Made by a program: the position numbers and the translations under genes
Part shown: positions 10,878 through 24,172 of the stretch, in pieces
Numbering within the stretch: position 1 is the stretch's first letter
How the letters are laid out: the number at the start of each line of letters is the position of its first letter
Source: Toxorhynchites rutilus septentrionalis
Taxonomy: Eukaryota; Arthropoda; Insecta; Diptera; Culicidae
Assembly: GCF_029784135.1 (NCBI RefSeq)
Contig: NC_073746.1
Location: 9,829,380 to 9,893,379 of the forward strand
DNA: 64,000 bases
Direction: 5' to 3'
The notes under the pieces: generated by a model
The model's input: the letters and a program-made list of their open reading frames with translations, nothing else
Told to the model about the DNA's origin: nothing
Database searches by the model: none

Positions 10878-12313
10878 GACGGGTGGGTAATGACGGGGAT
10901 ATAACCGGAGAGACGTAGGACTACGTAGGGTGTCCATTATTCGAATATAATGGAGCACAGATCCCGGAATGACCAACTTTTCATACACAAAATTACAGAA
11001 AAAATCAAAGTATAAAATAAATCCTCAGCACACTCAACAAACACTCAAACGTTTAGATGCAAATACGAAAAAATCAAAATTTGTTGTGCAAATGTCGTGC
11101 TGTGCAAATGTTGTAGGGGTTATTTTTCAGCCGGCAACGAATACACACTTGATGGCAAGCATATCGTAATAGGAATTTACGGTTTGGTATCGAGATATAA
11201 TTTGGCTTTGCATTCCTCATGAATAACTGTGTTCTATTAGTCTATCCCTTTCATTAGATACCCATATTGATGGGGCTTTGAAAAAAAAAATTGTCATCCA
11301 ATATTTTGTGGTGGCGACCATTTTGGGTTTGCATTTTTCATATTTAACTGTGTTCTCCTGGTCAATCCCCTGATAACCCATATTGATGGGGCTTTGAGAA
11401 AATGTGTGATCCTCCATTTTGTAGCGGTCGTCATCTTGAATTTTCAAGATCATGAAATACGCAGTTTCATAACGACTTCAGAGATGAAGGTGTGTTACAA
11501 ATTTCAGATCAATCGGTCAACAGGAAAGGGGTCAAATTTCAATTAATGTGGTACAACGCCATATACAAACATGTTACAAACAAACAAACAAATATGCCAC
11601 AGCTAAATAAAACCGTTTAAAAACTCCAGCATTCTATCAAATCGAGCGCGATTAGCCACTCATTCACCCGGCGCGACGCTCCCACCGCTTTCAACTTCGA
11701 TAGGCTCTTCTGCTCCACATCCCATTGAAACTCCGCATACATCGCCTGAAAATGCAGCGATATCTCTTATGCTGAAAATCAATCTCAACATAGCGTCTTT
11801 CCTGCTTGGAGTCCAATGATAGAATGTGGTCATGAAGGAAGGAAGGTATTGAATTAGAGAGACTTTAAACTCTGAGAGTTCATTCGTCTCTGAGGTGGTC
11901 AAGAACTACCATCGCTCATTTTATTTAGCCATATAGTTAACGTTGTAGCGACCGCCTATATTCATTTACAATCTCTTTTTTGTCCCCTTCCTTCACCTTG
12001 TCCATACGTTTCGCCCGTACCCGTGGTTGCTTGTAATGAATAACTGTTTGCTGCGGGAGCGCAGACAAAATGTATGGGAATGTAGGTAATTCTTGCTTCC
12101 AATTTTTCATTAATTTGAAATTTATACGGACTGAAAACCCGTAATATGTAGCATATAAACAATTGCTGAGGATATTTCCTATCAATTTGAGTATTTGAAA
12201 CCAAAATTCATTCATTAATTGAGGAGGTATTAGCGTTCAAAAACTGAACACTTTTTCACACCGAAATATTGAAATGGACTCCTATATTGAACGGTTAGGC
12301 GTAGTCCTACGTC
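10878..12313 (-). mobile_element. Palindrome-capped repeat, copy 2
   Basis: On the minus strand it starts GACGTAGGACTACGCC (ending at 12313). It ends with CTACGTCTCTCCGGTTATATC, split around a hairpin, then CCCACCCGTC and T6. The interior holds about two units of the ~120-bp 'ccccatcaatatgggtat' repeat (11200-11460), which also forms the array at 51120-51575. A decayed LINE tail lies near 11840-11910. No histone sequence was recognised. Confidence 0.65.
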
Positions 12314-14431
12314 AAAAACCCGGTGTATTGCTAAACTGAATTGCTTATAGCTTCTGGTAGACAAATATGCCAAAAAACTTTGCGTTTTTATCAGTTGCTG
12401 ATTTTGGAACATGGGACAACTATGCGTAGAACGGTAGTATAGTATATGTCAAACCACTTTGAACTAAAACACCGATACATGCACACGTAGTACATGAGAG
12501 TGAGAAACGAATTCATTTTGGGGGGAGACACTTTAATATGCAATGAAGTCCATTCAACGGGGAAGAATGCAATGCGATGGTCGAGACGTAGAAAGAGATA
12601 GCAACTAAACGCCCGAATGACTGTTGAGTCGTGTTGACGGATAAACTGCTGGAAGAAGCCAAAATTCATTTCCAAATGGATACGAAGGCGAATTTTTTCG
12701 TAGTCCACTGACTATCCTCAGTTGAATATGACTTTGCCGAGCCCTGTTATCTAAGTTTCACGACTATTGTCTATGTTTCATAACATATCAAACCAGCAAT
12801 GCTTACGTGCCATTCAATCGTACACAAATACTCTCTTTGTGATTGCAAAAGTTACATTCTCGTTTTGGATTACGCAAAATATTGTGTTTATGCGATTATC
12901 AACCTGGGCAGTTGTGATACAACTTAAAATCAAATCATGACTGATATTTTAGCTGTAATGTGTGAGAAGTTATCACGAAAAGAGCTGAAATGAATTCAAT
13001 TCACATTTGGTAGAGTCCGAACAGTAAATGGATTAAAAAACCATCGATTTTTTTTATGCATTTCAAACCTCGAAACTCTGTTTTGTTAAAAGAAATAAAG
13101 TAAAAGACAAAGTTGAGGAAGTGAAATTCCATTAGATACAGGAGTTCCATTCAAGAAAAACGAATACGATTCCTCTGAACAATATTATAAAATATCACAG
13201 ATGGAACAGAAATTAATCTCAAAATGCACATTGAAAATATGAGGAAAACAATTTGAATGGATAAAAAACTTAGAAGGCCAACCCCATCCGCATCTCATTG
13301 TGTCAGTTCATGGAAATATAACTTAATTTATTTGTTCAGGAATTCCGGATGAGCAATCCGATTTATGAACCGAATCTTTGTCAGTCATGTAACAAAGATA
13401 TTCAATACATACCAGAAATACATGAAAAATGTCTTAGAACTCAATTAGATCGCATTGCTGTTGCGAGTCTAACATGAACGACTGATATCTTGTTGGTTCT
13501 TTGAAGTTGTGATTTTCCTTTTTGATGTTCGGAAATATAGGTAGAAATACTTTGCTTACTATTCAAATTCACATATTATAGAGGAAACAAGTGAAAAGCA
13601 AAGGATAGTTCTTCCACACACCCGCATGAAGTATTTTAAAACATGTAGAAAAGCGTACGGAATTATTAACAGATGAACAGGAAAAATGTCAGAAGAAATT
13701 TTAGAAATCAAATGGTCGGCGTCAAGTCAGACCGGACCATGTGACATTTTTATGGTTTCGAGAAAAAACGAGCTTGGAGTTTGGTGCTACAAGGGGTTTT
13801 CATAGAGCATTCGAATCAATTTCGATACGTTTTTTTCTGCTGCGCGCGTGGTTTTCCAAATCTGTTTAATGTGACATGTAGCTTTCGAAATGCTTAACCT
13901 AATGTAATTAATAACTCGAAATTTTCAATTTTACGACTTGGTCCGCTCTGACTTAACACCGACTAAATGGAATAATGCACTAAACATTTCCTAAATAATA
14001 TTTTCTTAAAATCAAAAAATCATTTCATAACATGTTTTCAAATATTGCCCCAGCTTCCTCATTCAGAAGCGTTCGTGTGCAGCAGTGTAGCCTACATGCG
14101 GGCGATCTATGATGGAAATATTTCGTTCTCTCCTTTCTGCGAAATTTCAAGCGGGAGCAGCAGAGAATTAATTATTGCAGAAAACTTTACCAGCGGAGGT
14201 AATAAATGAATTGATTCCGTTTATGAGGCAAAAGTTTCTACTAATTATTGCATCCCAGCCTGCCCGGTTCTGCGGGCCAGCGGCGTTTTATCGGGTGGAA
14301 CATATTTGAAGAGCGAACAAAAAACCGCTCCATTACTCGCGAGTTTAACAATTTTAAAAGTTGTAAGACCCCGTTTCCCACACCATCTGGCGCACCCACA
14401 CTCATCACGCGTGTCTTCGTTCTCTCCCCAG
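12314..14431. other. Region upstream of the first castor exon in the window
   Basis: No upstream castor exon could be recognised here. The open frame that runs through 14248-14431 is intron sequence read in frame: it ends at a polypyrimidine tract plus CAG (TTCTCTCCCCAG) at 14431. Confidence 0.45.
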
Positions 14432-17400
14432 AAAACTACGGCCTGATACAGCGGTACGCTTCCGGGTACGACTGCAGCAACGAGAAGTGCCAGCACGAGA
14501 ACCTGCACGAGCACTTCCACTGCTACGACACGTTCTGCCGGGGGAAGGTGCTCTACAAAAAGTACGAAATCATCCGCCATCTCAAGTGGCACAAGAAGCG
14601 CAAGGAGTCCCTCAAGTATGGCTTCTATCGATTCTCCTCGTCGGACGACTGCAGCATCCAGTACGGTCAGTGTCAGCACAACCACAAGCACACCCACTAC
14701 CACTGTGTGCACGAGAGCTGTGATAAGGTGTACATCAGCACGAGCGACGTTCAGATGCACGCCAATTACCACCGGAAGCACGAAGCTATCGTTAAGAATG
14801 GGTACGAAGAGCGGAGATTAGTGTGGCGCATTAGTATGGTAATTTTAATGTTGTCTGTTTTTTTCTGTCACAGATTTCAGCGGTTTCGAGCCACCGAAGA
14901 GTGCAACACGGATCATTGTGCGTTCAAGGCACAGAAGACGACTCACTTCCACTGCAGGCGCGAGAATTGCAAGTACACCTTCAAGAACAAGGCGGATATG
15001 GGTGAGTTGTAATAGTCAGATTGCTAAAAAAAACGTTCAACTTAATTTACGGTTCCACTGCTTCACAGAAAAACACAAAACATACCACCTCAAACATGAG
15101 ACACTGCTGCGCGAGGGCTACAAGAAGTTCCTCAAATCGGAGGATTGCACGTACCAAAATTGCCGGTTTTCGCGAGTTTGTAACCACATCCACTGTATGC
15201 ACGAGAACTGTCACTATGTGCTGCACTCGAGCGGACAACTTTTGAGCCACAAACGCAAACACGAACGAATGGACACCGAGGTGGACTATCGGAGGTTCCA
15301 AATGGCGAAAAATCTGCTGAACAAATTCAACATGTACAATCGATCGGCGGAAGTCCCCGCAGGGGACAAAGATGAAGAGGAACCACCGAAATCTCCATCA
15401 GTTGATGAGTCAGCAAGACATCCGATGTTGGCTTTGTTGACGGTGATGTCTGAGCTGACGTTCAGAAGTCTTCCGCTCCAAATGATGCTACACATGAGGA
15501 TGCAAATGCTCCAGAACATGAGCTATGAGCAGGTTCTAGCTGCAGAAAATGCAGAAAGTTTGAAAAGGTTGACGGAGAGTGGATTGGGAGAGGAATACTT
15601 CGAGCAGCTGTACAAATTCAACGAACAAATGTGCCATTTGAACGAACGTGCCATGATGGATGCGAACTCAGCAATATCTGAATCGAGCATGCCCAGAAAC
15701 ATCAATGGAAGTCACAATGATCAATCCCCTCTGAAGCGTAAGCTCGAAGATGGCGAGCCAGGTCCCTCGGTCGTGAATCAGGGATTGCCTCTTTTCTTCC
15801 CAAAAGATGTCACATCTCCCCCGCTGAAATCGAAATTACTGTCCAATCCCTCGATCGATTATCGGTTGTTGAAGAAAGACGATTCCGGGCTGGGAGATTC
15901 ATCATCCGAAGCGAGCGCCTCACAGACGGATCGACAGAAGGCTGCCAATTTTCTACAATTTTCCTCGAGTAAAACGTTGTTCAATCGAAAACGGGGGCGC
16001 CCTCGGAAGAATCACGTGATGGAAGTTTACAACAATGTAAGTAATCCAAAATGAACTAAACTTGACAAAAAATTAGAGGAACAGGAACAGGGTGCGTAGT
16101 CGAATTTTTGGGTGATGTTGCAACTTCGTGAAAAATCCACAAATGAAGATGGAATACATTCTGTCCAACTTCTATAAGACCAGATGATGATCTGGCTGCT
16201 CCGTGCCATGGTAAACAAACAATGCTTCAACTTTTATTCTAGTGTATTTGTATTGGTGAATACCATACACTGCATGATTTTGATATGTGTGTGTGCATGC
16301 GCTGAGCGTAAGCCAAAGGTATAATTTTCAAGTGTCAAGTTTCTATAAGACCAGTTACATTTTTCCGTTGCTTTAGTTGTTTTGATCAATAAATCTGGAC
16401 AATGCCAAAGGGAAAAGTGCTCACGGAGCGAAAAGAAAGACACATCGATGCATTTCATCAAGAAAATGTTGGTATCAGAGAAATTTCTCGTCGGATTGGA
16501 CGATCCCATCAAGTAGTACTCTATTATTTGACGAATGCTCAAGGATACGGTGAGAAGGAGAGTGTTCCACATAAATCGAAGCTCTCTAACCGGGACAAGC
16601 GGGAAATAGCTGGAACAGCTTCGAATACCTTAAAATAGCTTATGCAAATGAAGCAATATTTCAATTTAAATGTTACTCGGGTGACAATTCGTCAAGTTTT
16701 GGTAAAAATCCTCACATAAAGAGGGTTTATAAGGTTAAAGCCCCTTATCTTGCACCATCTCACATCGGAAGACGTCTGAGTTTTGCCAATGCTCACATGA
16801 ACCGACAGTGGGACATGATATGTTTTGACAAAGAATGTTTCCAAAAGAATACATTTTGCTATATACCATAACGAAAAGTTCTTCAATGTATAGGTTATCA
16901 TCACTGGCGAAGACAAGTTCAATTAGGATGGTTCTGCTGGTTTCAACGGGTACTGGCGTGATTTACGGAAGAAGGAACATTATTCTCAACCAAGAATTTT
17001 GGTGGAAGCTCGTGCATAGTTTGGGCGGGATTCCGTGCAACCGGAATGCTCAATATAGCTTTCACATCATTCAAGGATTACATATATGTTCTGGAATCCT
17101 CTCTCCTACCGTTTTTGCGTGGATATCGTCACAAAAAATTCACATATCATATCATAATCATATCTGCAAGGAAACTAAGCAATGGATTAAGGACCAAAAA
17201 CTTAATTTTTTGGACTGCCTCCAAACTGCCTGCCTTTTGCGAGCCTTCAGGCTTGAATCCTGTTGAAAATCTTAGGGGGATCCTTGTGGGGAATCTACAC
17301 TGAGGGAAAACGGTACACCACGGTTAAAGAGCTCAAAGCCGCAATTCCGGAAAAATGGGAACAATATCAAGAAAATCGTTCAACAGCATTTGGTAAATAG

Positions 17401-19912
17401 TATTCCAACTCGAATTTTCCAGGTTTTTAGCCGAAATTACAAGTTTTCCAATTATTGTAAATCACCCGATCGTTTTGAATTTTTCATTGATAATACTTAT
17501 GAATTTAGAAATGGTCTTATAGAAAATGGACAGCTGATATTGTCATATTTAAGCGCAATAAATAAACAAACAACACTTTTGAACGAAATTGACGTTAAAT
17601 ATACTTTATTCTAGGCATTCAAAACAATGTATGAATGTGTCTTGTTGAAATTGTAACTGTTTGTGTTGGGTTATTTTAAATTATAGAAACACATTCTCGG
17701 AGTAGAAATTCTTATAAACGTACCTTATATTTTATTCTCAAAAATAGATTAAAACAAGGAACTGATAAATTCAGTATTTGGTAGGTTTTACATTCTTAAA
17801 AATCGTATCATAAATTCGGTTTGGCATTAGATCTACAGGTTATCCAGCATTCTTCGTGGAATTTTATTCTACTCATCTCTAACACATGTCCGCTATTTAC
17901 GAACTGTTCCAAATTGTCGTGCGCCATTGTAAACTGTCTTACCAGAATTCCCCATAGGGTTTCGATAGGTTTCGAGTCCGGGCTACAACTCTGGCCGGTT
18001 CAAAATGTTTCTTTCGGAAAACCATGACGCCGACGCGAATTGCCGCATTATCTTGCTGTAAGATGAAGCTGTCGTTCGTTACGTCTTCGATCAACGTTAT
18101 CAGTACACTGTCCAGCAGCTCCAAACAGGTTTCCGAATTGATTCTCGTCGAAATTACGGCTAAAGCCGCCTTTCCTCTTCCTGAAAATGCGACCCATACC
18201 CTGAGACTGCCCCCTCCAAAGTTCCTACTTAATTTCACCTGAGGATTTGATGCTGTAAAAACCTAGGAGTGCTCATAGGAATTTCTCCCACTGTATACAC
18301 AATTCACACCCAAAAACTGATGAAAATTAATATTAAATTTAAACGAATCATTTTCATTTTCATTTTGAGGTTACGCATAGCATTTTGTTGTTTTGAGACA
18401 GTTTGCAATGAAGTGTTCCTCTAATATATTCTAAACTTTGATAGATTGGCTACAAAAACGGCTGAACCTGCCATTATGCAACGTTCACAGGAATTTTGGG
18501 GATACACTAAGCTAAAAATTTACCTGCAAACATTAGGACTTGCTGTAATATTTACAAAATTACAAAATATTTTCTACAACACTTCAAAAACATGTACGTG
18601 TTTTTAGCACTTTTTTCGATGCAAGAAATTTTAATATTTTTTTTTCATTAAATCAACAAATTAGCTATTCAGTTGGTTGGCAAAAAAAATTGTTAGTCTA
18701 CAAAAAGTTTGAAAAAAAAACTGAAGAAAGTGATTTTTATAACTTCCCGATCTGCTACATCTACACACCCAGATAAAAATACATTCGAAAAATATACTTG
18801 AGAACGTTTAAGCTTCAAAATGAGGTATATTCCATCTTTATGTGTTGATTTTTCACGATATTACAGCATTTAAAAAATCACCTAAAATATTCAACTTCGC
18901 ACTCTGTTCCTCTAATATTCTTGTCGAGTGTATAAACCTTAACTCATCTCTCACTACAAAAACTGAAAATATCTTTTAAATCTAACCCATTCTTCCATTC
19001 TTCAGGAGAGAATGCCTATCCTTTCTCTTAACTAACCCTCAAAAAACCAATGTGTATGCATGTACATTTCCAATCATCGTTCAACACCACATAAGAATCA
19101 TCGAATCAACAACAAGCGAGCGAACATATTAAGAGCATCTTCCACCTGCTCAAACACAGGTCCAGGATTCCCCGCAAGCCATCTTCACCAGCTTCAAGCT
19201 GGAGAAGAACGACTCCAAACAAGTGGAGCACCAAAAGGAGCACCCAGTCGAGACGCAATCGGAACCGAAATTCGGTAAAGATCCACACGCCAACAATGAA
19301 GACAATGGCAGAGGTAGAAAATTTTCCGGTGCAATAAGCCCCCCTTCGAGAATGTTTTTCCCACTGGAACCGGCTTCAATGCCTCTGCTGGGAGCGCCCG
19401 ATTTCGGAGGCTTTTCTCAGATTCTGGAGAAACACATGCGCGAGATTAAGATAGAACCGAGTGCGACTGTGACTCATGAGCCGGAGCCGTCTGGCAGAGA
19501 AAAGGTATTCATCCAAATTAAAATGTTCATCTCAATGATCCAAATTCACGTGAACAATATTTTTCCCCAGCTACGCAACCAACTGAAATGCGTTGTGTGC
19601 CATAAACTGTTCGAGACATTTGCCGACATCAAAGAGCACGAGTGCCTAGCGAAGGAACCGGAGAAACCCCTGCTGGCGTTTCCACCGGGGACACTGGCAT
19701 TGCTGCATCATCATCCTGCTGCAATCTTCCGAGGCCAGACATACCAGACGGAGGTGGAGCCAAGCCGGTTGATGTATCAACCTCAAACTGCTGCTGCTGC
19801 TGCTTCGGTCGGTCTGCCTCCGACAGCTGCGACCAAGGAGTCTCTCTCGCTTGTTAAGACTACCGGGACCTACTTTCCGGACGTGAATGCGAACAAGTTG
19901 AAATATTATTGA
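14432..19912 (+). CDS. cas: castor zinc-finger transcription factor (C-terminal 716 residues)
   Basis: Nuclear DNA-binding protein. In flies castor is a late temporal factor of neuroblast lineages and its vertebrate orthologue is CASZ1. Exons, all with GT-AG introns and consistent phase: 14432-14801, 14874-15001, 15069-16036, 19160-19504, 19571-19912. Four tandem castor-type units each combine C-x4/6-C, H-x-H-x-C-x4-C and H-x3-H: about 14470-14600 (ASGYDCSNEKC), 14650-14770 (DDCSIQYGQC), 14890-15110 (EECNTDHC, split by an intron) and 15140-15270 (EDCTYQNC). An AT-hook-like KRGRPRK lies near 15990. The last exon has a C2HC-like finger, CVVCHKLFETF...HEC. The first exon here begins with two bases of a split codon, so the N-terminal exons are missing from this model. 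Reading past the donor at 16037 would add VSNPK and a stop at 16054, a possible short form. Confidence 0.92.
16339..17526 (+). mobile_element. Tc3-like element inside castor intron
   Basis: A TTCTATAAGACCAGTTAC-type end at about 16341 faces an inverted partner (ATGGTCTTATAGAA) near 17511-17524. An extra copy of the end occurs at 16171, suggesting a nested or duplicated terminus. The exact boundaries are uncertain. It sits in the 3.1-kb intron between the third and fourth castor exons. Confidence 0.6.
16402..17400 (+). pseudogene. Tc3-like transposase, decayed
   Basis: From ATG 16402 a 78-residue open stretch (MPKGKVLTERKERHIDAFHQ...) matches the N-terminal helix-turn-helix of Tc3 transposases, with a second homeodomain-like helix set (REISRRIGRSHQVVLYYL). 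A stop at 16636-16638 follows. The remainder can be followed only across stops and frameshifts: 'VTIRQVL', an 'ITGEDKFN.DG' block at the first-Asp region, and a C-terminal 'EKWEQYQENR' piece near 17350. It is dead coding sequence, in the same orientation as castor. Confidence 0.75.
17740..18245 (-). pseudogene. Second Tc3-like transposase fragment in castor intron
   Basis: The minus-strand frame 17939-18238 reads 'RNFGGGSLRVWVAFSGRGKA', 'SFILQQDNAA' (second catalytic Asp) and then runs into a decayed C-terminus. There 'NLSKPYGEFW' stands where the family has an N-P-I-E-N-L-W-G block. A further shifted piece extends toward 17760. It lies opposite to castor and to the other Tc3-like copy in the same intron. 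Its ends were not identified. Confidence 0.7.
18246..19159 (+). other. Remainder of castor intron
   Basis: AT-rich intronic sequence ending in the acceptor CAAACACAG at 19159. No coding exon or structured element was recognised. Confidence 0.5.
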
Positions 19913-20345
19913 GAGGAGAACACTCGCAAAGTCCGTCTTCGGGACGGTTACATTCAGGGATTATAGTTTGTTTGTAACAATTGTACAATTAGTGTACAGT
20001 ATTTTACGATAAGAGGCTAATTTGTATCATATTTTCGAAGATAGTGAATTTTTCATATTGTGTCATAACCGCAGAAGGGGAGGAAAACCGAATGCCATAG
20101 TTTGTGGTGGCCATAAATAGTGTTAAACGGATTTAATCGTTCCCAGCGAGGACAAGTATTAGAGATGTGTATATTATTAATCTAGTGAGAGTCAAAAGTA
20201 CTACTACAATCGAGATATTAAGCAGAGATTTATAGTGATCTGAGGCCTTCATAAATACCGTAATTTCAGTAGAAATTTTTCATGTACATAAATTCTCGTG
20301 AGAAGAATACGTTCACCCTCTAGAATAAATGAAGAATGTTGATAT
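19913..20345 (+). other. castor 3' UTR
   Basis: Follows the TGA at 19910-19912. An AATAAA at 20324-20329 gives a natural cleavage site shortly after about 20340. The end is inferred from the signal, not from transcript data. Confidence 0.6.
20324..20329 (+). terminator. Polyadenylation signal AATAAA
   Basis: Canonical hexamer about 410 bp after the castor stop codon and the first good one downstream. Confidence 0.6.
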
Positions 20346-20669
20346 AATTTGTACGTTCCCGAAGCCTTTCTATATCACCTGCCATTCCACTAATATGAAT
20401 AATGTTAAGTGCATTCTACAGCACAGAACTCAGTGACTATGTTTTAATGAATGAAAAATACCAACACTAGTGTATTTTTCCAATGAATATCAATGAATTT
20501 GCTGATAACAGTGGTTCTAGACCAGGGGTTCTCAATCTATTTTGAGCAATAGACCCCTTTTCTAGAATTAAGTGATACCTCAGACCCCTCTAGCCAAATA
20601 ATTGAAACAAAAATCTATTTCTAGTTTTTGTCTTGACATAATTCTTACTAATACAAAGACTGCGGCTTG

Positions 20670-20670
<1 letters not shown>

Positions 20671-20739
<69 letters not shown>

Positions 20740-20758
20740 ATATATATATATATATATA
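20671..20758. repeat. (TA)n microsatellite
   Basis: About 88 bp of nearly pure AT dinucleotide directly abutting the TC terminus of the Helitron. Helitrons insert at AT, and the 3' side of the element (21711-21735) is also (TA)n, so the Helitron landed inside this tract. Confidence 0.9.
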
Positions 20759-21710
20759 TCTATATATATAAAAATGGAGTGATGTCTGTCTGTCTGTCTG
20801 ATTCTTATAGACTCGGAAACTACTGAACCGATCAACATGAAAATTGGTATGTAGGGGTTTTTGGGGCCGGGGAAGGTTTTCGTGATATTTTGAGACCCCT
20901 TCCCCCTCTCTAAGGGGGGGCTGCCATACAAATGAAACACAAATTTCTGCATTACTCGGAAATTAACCAAGCAAACGAAACCAAAGTTGGCATGTGAAAG
21001 TTTTAGGGTGCAATAAATATTTCTATGATGGTTAGACAGTCCTTCCCCCACTCAAAGGGGGGGCTGCCATACAAATGAAACACAAATTTCTGCATTACTC
21101 GAGAATTAATCAAGCAAATGAAACCAAATTTGGCATGTGGAAGTTTTAGGATGCAATAAATGTTTCTATGGTGATAAGATACTCCTTCCCTCTCTCTTAG
21201 AGGGGGCTGCCATACAAATGAAACACAAATTTCTGCATTACTCGGAAATTAACCAAGCAAACGAAACCAAAGTTGGCATGTGAAATTTTTAGGGTGCAAT
21301 AAATATTTCTATGATGGTTAGACAGTCCTTCCCCCACTCAAAGGGGGGGCTGCCATACAAATTTCTGCATTACTCGAGAATTAATCAAGCAAATGAAACC
21401 AAATTTGGCATGTGGAGGTTTTAGGATGCAATAAATGTTTCTATGGTGTTAAGATACTCCTTCCCCCTCTCTTAGAGGGGGCTGCCGTACAAATGAAACA
21501 CAAATTTTTGCATTACCCGAGAATTAATCAAGCAAATTAAACCAAATTAGGCATATGGAAACTTTAGGGTGCAATGAATGTTTCTATGGTGGTTAGATAC
21601 CCCTCCCCCCTCTCTTAGGGGTGGCTGCCATACAAATAAAACACAAATTTCTGCATTACTCGAGAATTAATCAAGTAAATGGGTGGGACGAAGTTTGCCG
21701 GGTTAGCTAG
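20759..21710 (+). mobile_element. Non-autonomous Helitron-like element, second copy
   Basis: Starts TCTATATATATAAAAATGG and ends GCCGGGTTAGCTAG inside a (TA)n tract. Its interior is the same run of ~140-bp units as 2407-3369, with unit-to-unit differences. The minus-strand frame 20590-21051 is translation of the repeat. No Rep/helicase is present. Confidence 0.8.
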
Positions 21711-23781
21711 TATATATATATATATATATATATATCTTCAGCAAAGTTTCATGAAATTGAAAGCTCTACAATTTTTCTGAAGTTTTTTTTAATCTATTAA
21801 ACTTTAACTGTTCTGAGACATAACTGTTTTTCTGAGAAGAGTATCTTCAAAATAGTTTTTTAACTTAAGTTCTACCTAAATTACGTTATATCAACTAAAA
21901 ATTTTCCACAAAGTTTTAGATGACATTAAAATACATAACTTTGCTGAAGACACTAATAGGTTTTAATGACACCATTACGATGTACAGTGATTTCAAAACC
22001 AAAATATGTCATTTTCACTACTATTTTTTTTTTTCAAAAATGTGCACGTCTGTGCATCAATACTCAACGTCATTTTACGTCAGGGTTTGAAGTATAACGT
22101 GTACTACTTTTCGAACTCGGGAGCTTTGGAACTTTGGAACTTTGCTTTCACAAGCTGCTTATCAGAAAATCGAATGTCATAAACAACCTTACGAAAAATA
22201 TCTTGATTTTTGATCTCTTTGCAAGTTTAAATTTGAAGGTTTACAACAATTATATAACCAATATATTAATATAAAATTTAACATACCTTACATACATTTA
22301 CATTTGTTGGATCAATTTCACGGAGCCTTTTCGAATCTTTATTTTTTTCAATCTTGATGTTCCTTCAACAGACGAACGATCGCCAACATTGCAGTCTCAG
22401 TAATATCTGATCCGTGAATAAGAATAATTTTGCTGAACACATAACACAACTATCTTGTAAGTATTTTTTGATGTAGAACTTCGTCTTTCAGAAAGAGTGC
22501 CAAATCAGAAAACAGGTCACGTTTTTATGCAACAAAGTTAACGTTAATATCTATTTTCACTGTGAACGAATTCACATGATTTGCATACCAATCGAATCGG
22601 AAAATCTCTAAGATGTGTTTGATATGCTATACATTACAATTTGCTAATCTCTAAACGGTTTAAATTCATGAAAACTGGAAGAACTTACTTCTTTCCCATA
22701 CATTTGTTCTGCCGATTTGTGTGCTAACCCTACCCATATTCCGAATACTTATAACTCGAACATTACTTAACAGATCGGAAAGATGTTTGCATCAATTGAT
22801 AGGAAATATTTCTACGCGTCTATGACAATCAATAAAATTTCGTTTTTCATGAGATAAACAATTAAATAACTGTAAAATTTCAAGCGTTATCTAAACGCCC
22901 TAACTGCCAAGGGTTGATTGGCCCGTTTTACGGTTTCCCCAACACAGACTTAAAAATCAATGTACATGTGGAAATTGCAAATATACATGCAAGTAGGGGG
23001 GATTTTTGTTTCCACCGAGCTGTGTTTCCGTAACACGAACTTCTAAATCAATGTGCCTGGGGGAATCCGCTATGAAAATACATGCAAGTCGGGGGTATTT
23101 TTTGGGGAGTTTCACTCGTGCAGTCGTCGAATACAGACGTTTGTTTTCGGTAGAAGTGCTCGTTTAAGAAAAGTGCCATCTCATAAGTAACCGGAAAAAG
23201 ATTCTCCTTTTAATAAGAAACAAACAGCACAACACGCATAATTTGGAAAAAAATTGTAATCAAGTGAATTAAAGTGTGCTGTAAGCAGAATTCCAATGTT
23301 GAAAAAGTGATATGCCATGTATTTTCACGTTTCGAGGTGTATTGAAATTTTTGTGCAGGAGAACGGGTGCTTGTGTTTGGCATCGGAGTTTTTTTTCGCT
23401 TCGGGTGTGTTAGTGAGAGTTTGGTTAGATCGTTTCGGCTCGTTCCTAATCGTCGCGCGTTGGATTTCATATTGTGCTAAATCTCTTCTCAACGCGTTTG
23501 TTTGTGATTTACATTTCCCCTAGCTTCGTCTGACCGATTCAGAGTTGCTAATGAATATTTTTCTCGTGCTTTTAAACGAATTTAATTTTGATAAGTCCGA
23601 AACTCCTGCATCGTAGTGGTGGTGAGAGAATTACTGTTATGGCTTGCTGGGCGAGCGGATACGTGAGCTAAGTATTATGTTTTCTTCATCTCTCTAACAT
23701 GTGTCGTTCGATTTGCAGTTTTGTTCGATGGTAGATTCGAAGTGGGGAAAGGTGTTCTCATGTATATTTATGTGTTTTTTT
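21711..23781. other. AT-rich filler with a decayed module of the capped repeat
   Basis: 22690-23110 shares the 'ttgcatcaattgataggaaatatt' tract and the 'agggaaac...cccgac' units found in copies 3, 4 and 6. It is therefore probably an eighth, end-less relative. No gene is recognised. Confidence 0.4.
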
Positions 23782-24114
23782 GACGTAGGACTACGTCTAA
23801 CCGGAAGATATAGGGGGTGAAATGAAAATCTAGGCACTGAACAAGTAGGTAAAAATGCAAGATTTGGAACGCTTATAACTCGAGCATTTCTCAATAGATC
23901 GCAAAGGTTTTTGCATCAATTGATAGGAAATATATCTACGCATCTATCATAACGAATAACATTTCATTTTTCTTGATATAAATAATTGAACAATTGTGAA
24001 ATATCAAGCATTGTCAAAATGCACTATGTGCCCATTTTTTATTGGTCCATTTTGTGCTCCTCAAATCGTACCGACTAAAACGGGCAACCAGAGCAGCAGC
24101 GAAATAGAATGAAG

Positions 24115-24172
24115 TTTTAGAGGCGAATGAACTGCAAAGTTTAAAGCCTCTTAAAAACAAAGAAAGAAGAAG
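24115..24172 (+). mobile_element. 58-bp retroposed LINE tail
   Basis: The insert (ttttAGAGGCGAATGAACTG...GCCTCTTAAAAACAAAGAAAG) is flanked by the perfect 12-bp duplication AATAGAATGAAG (24103-24114 and 24173-24184). Copy 4 keeps the uninterrupted target near 50260-50275. A short hairpin plus an A-rich simple tail is a severely 5'-truncated non-LTR 3' end. Confidence 0.85.

Noticed and set aside
14245..14781. 178-residue minus-strand frame
   Set aside because: It is the antisense shadow of castor zinc-finger exons.
20590..21051. 153-residue minus-strand frame with an Ile-Tyr repeat
   Set aside because: It is translation of the Helitron subrepeats and of the adjoining (TA)n microsatellite.
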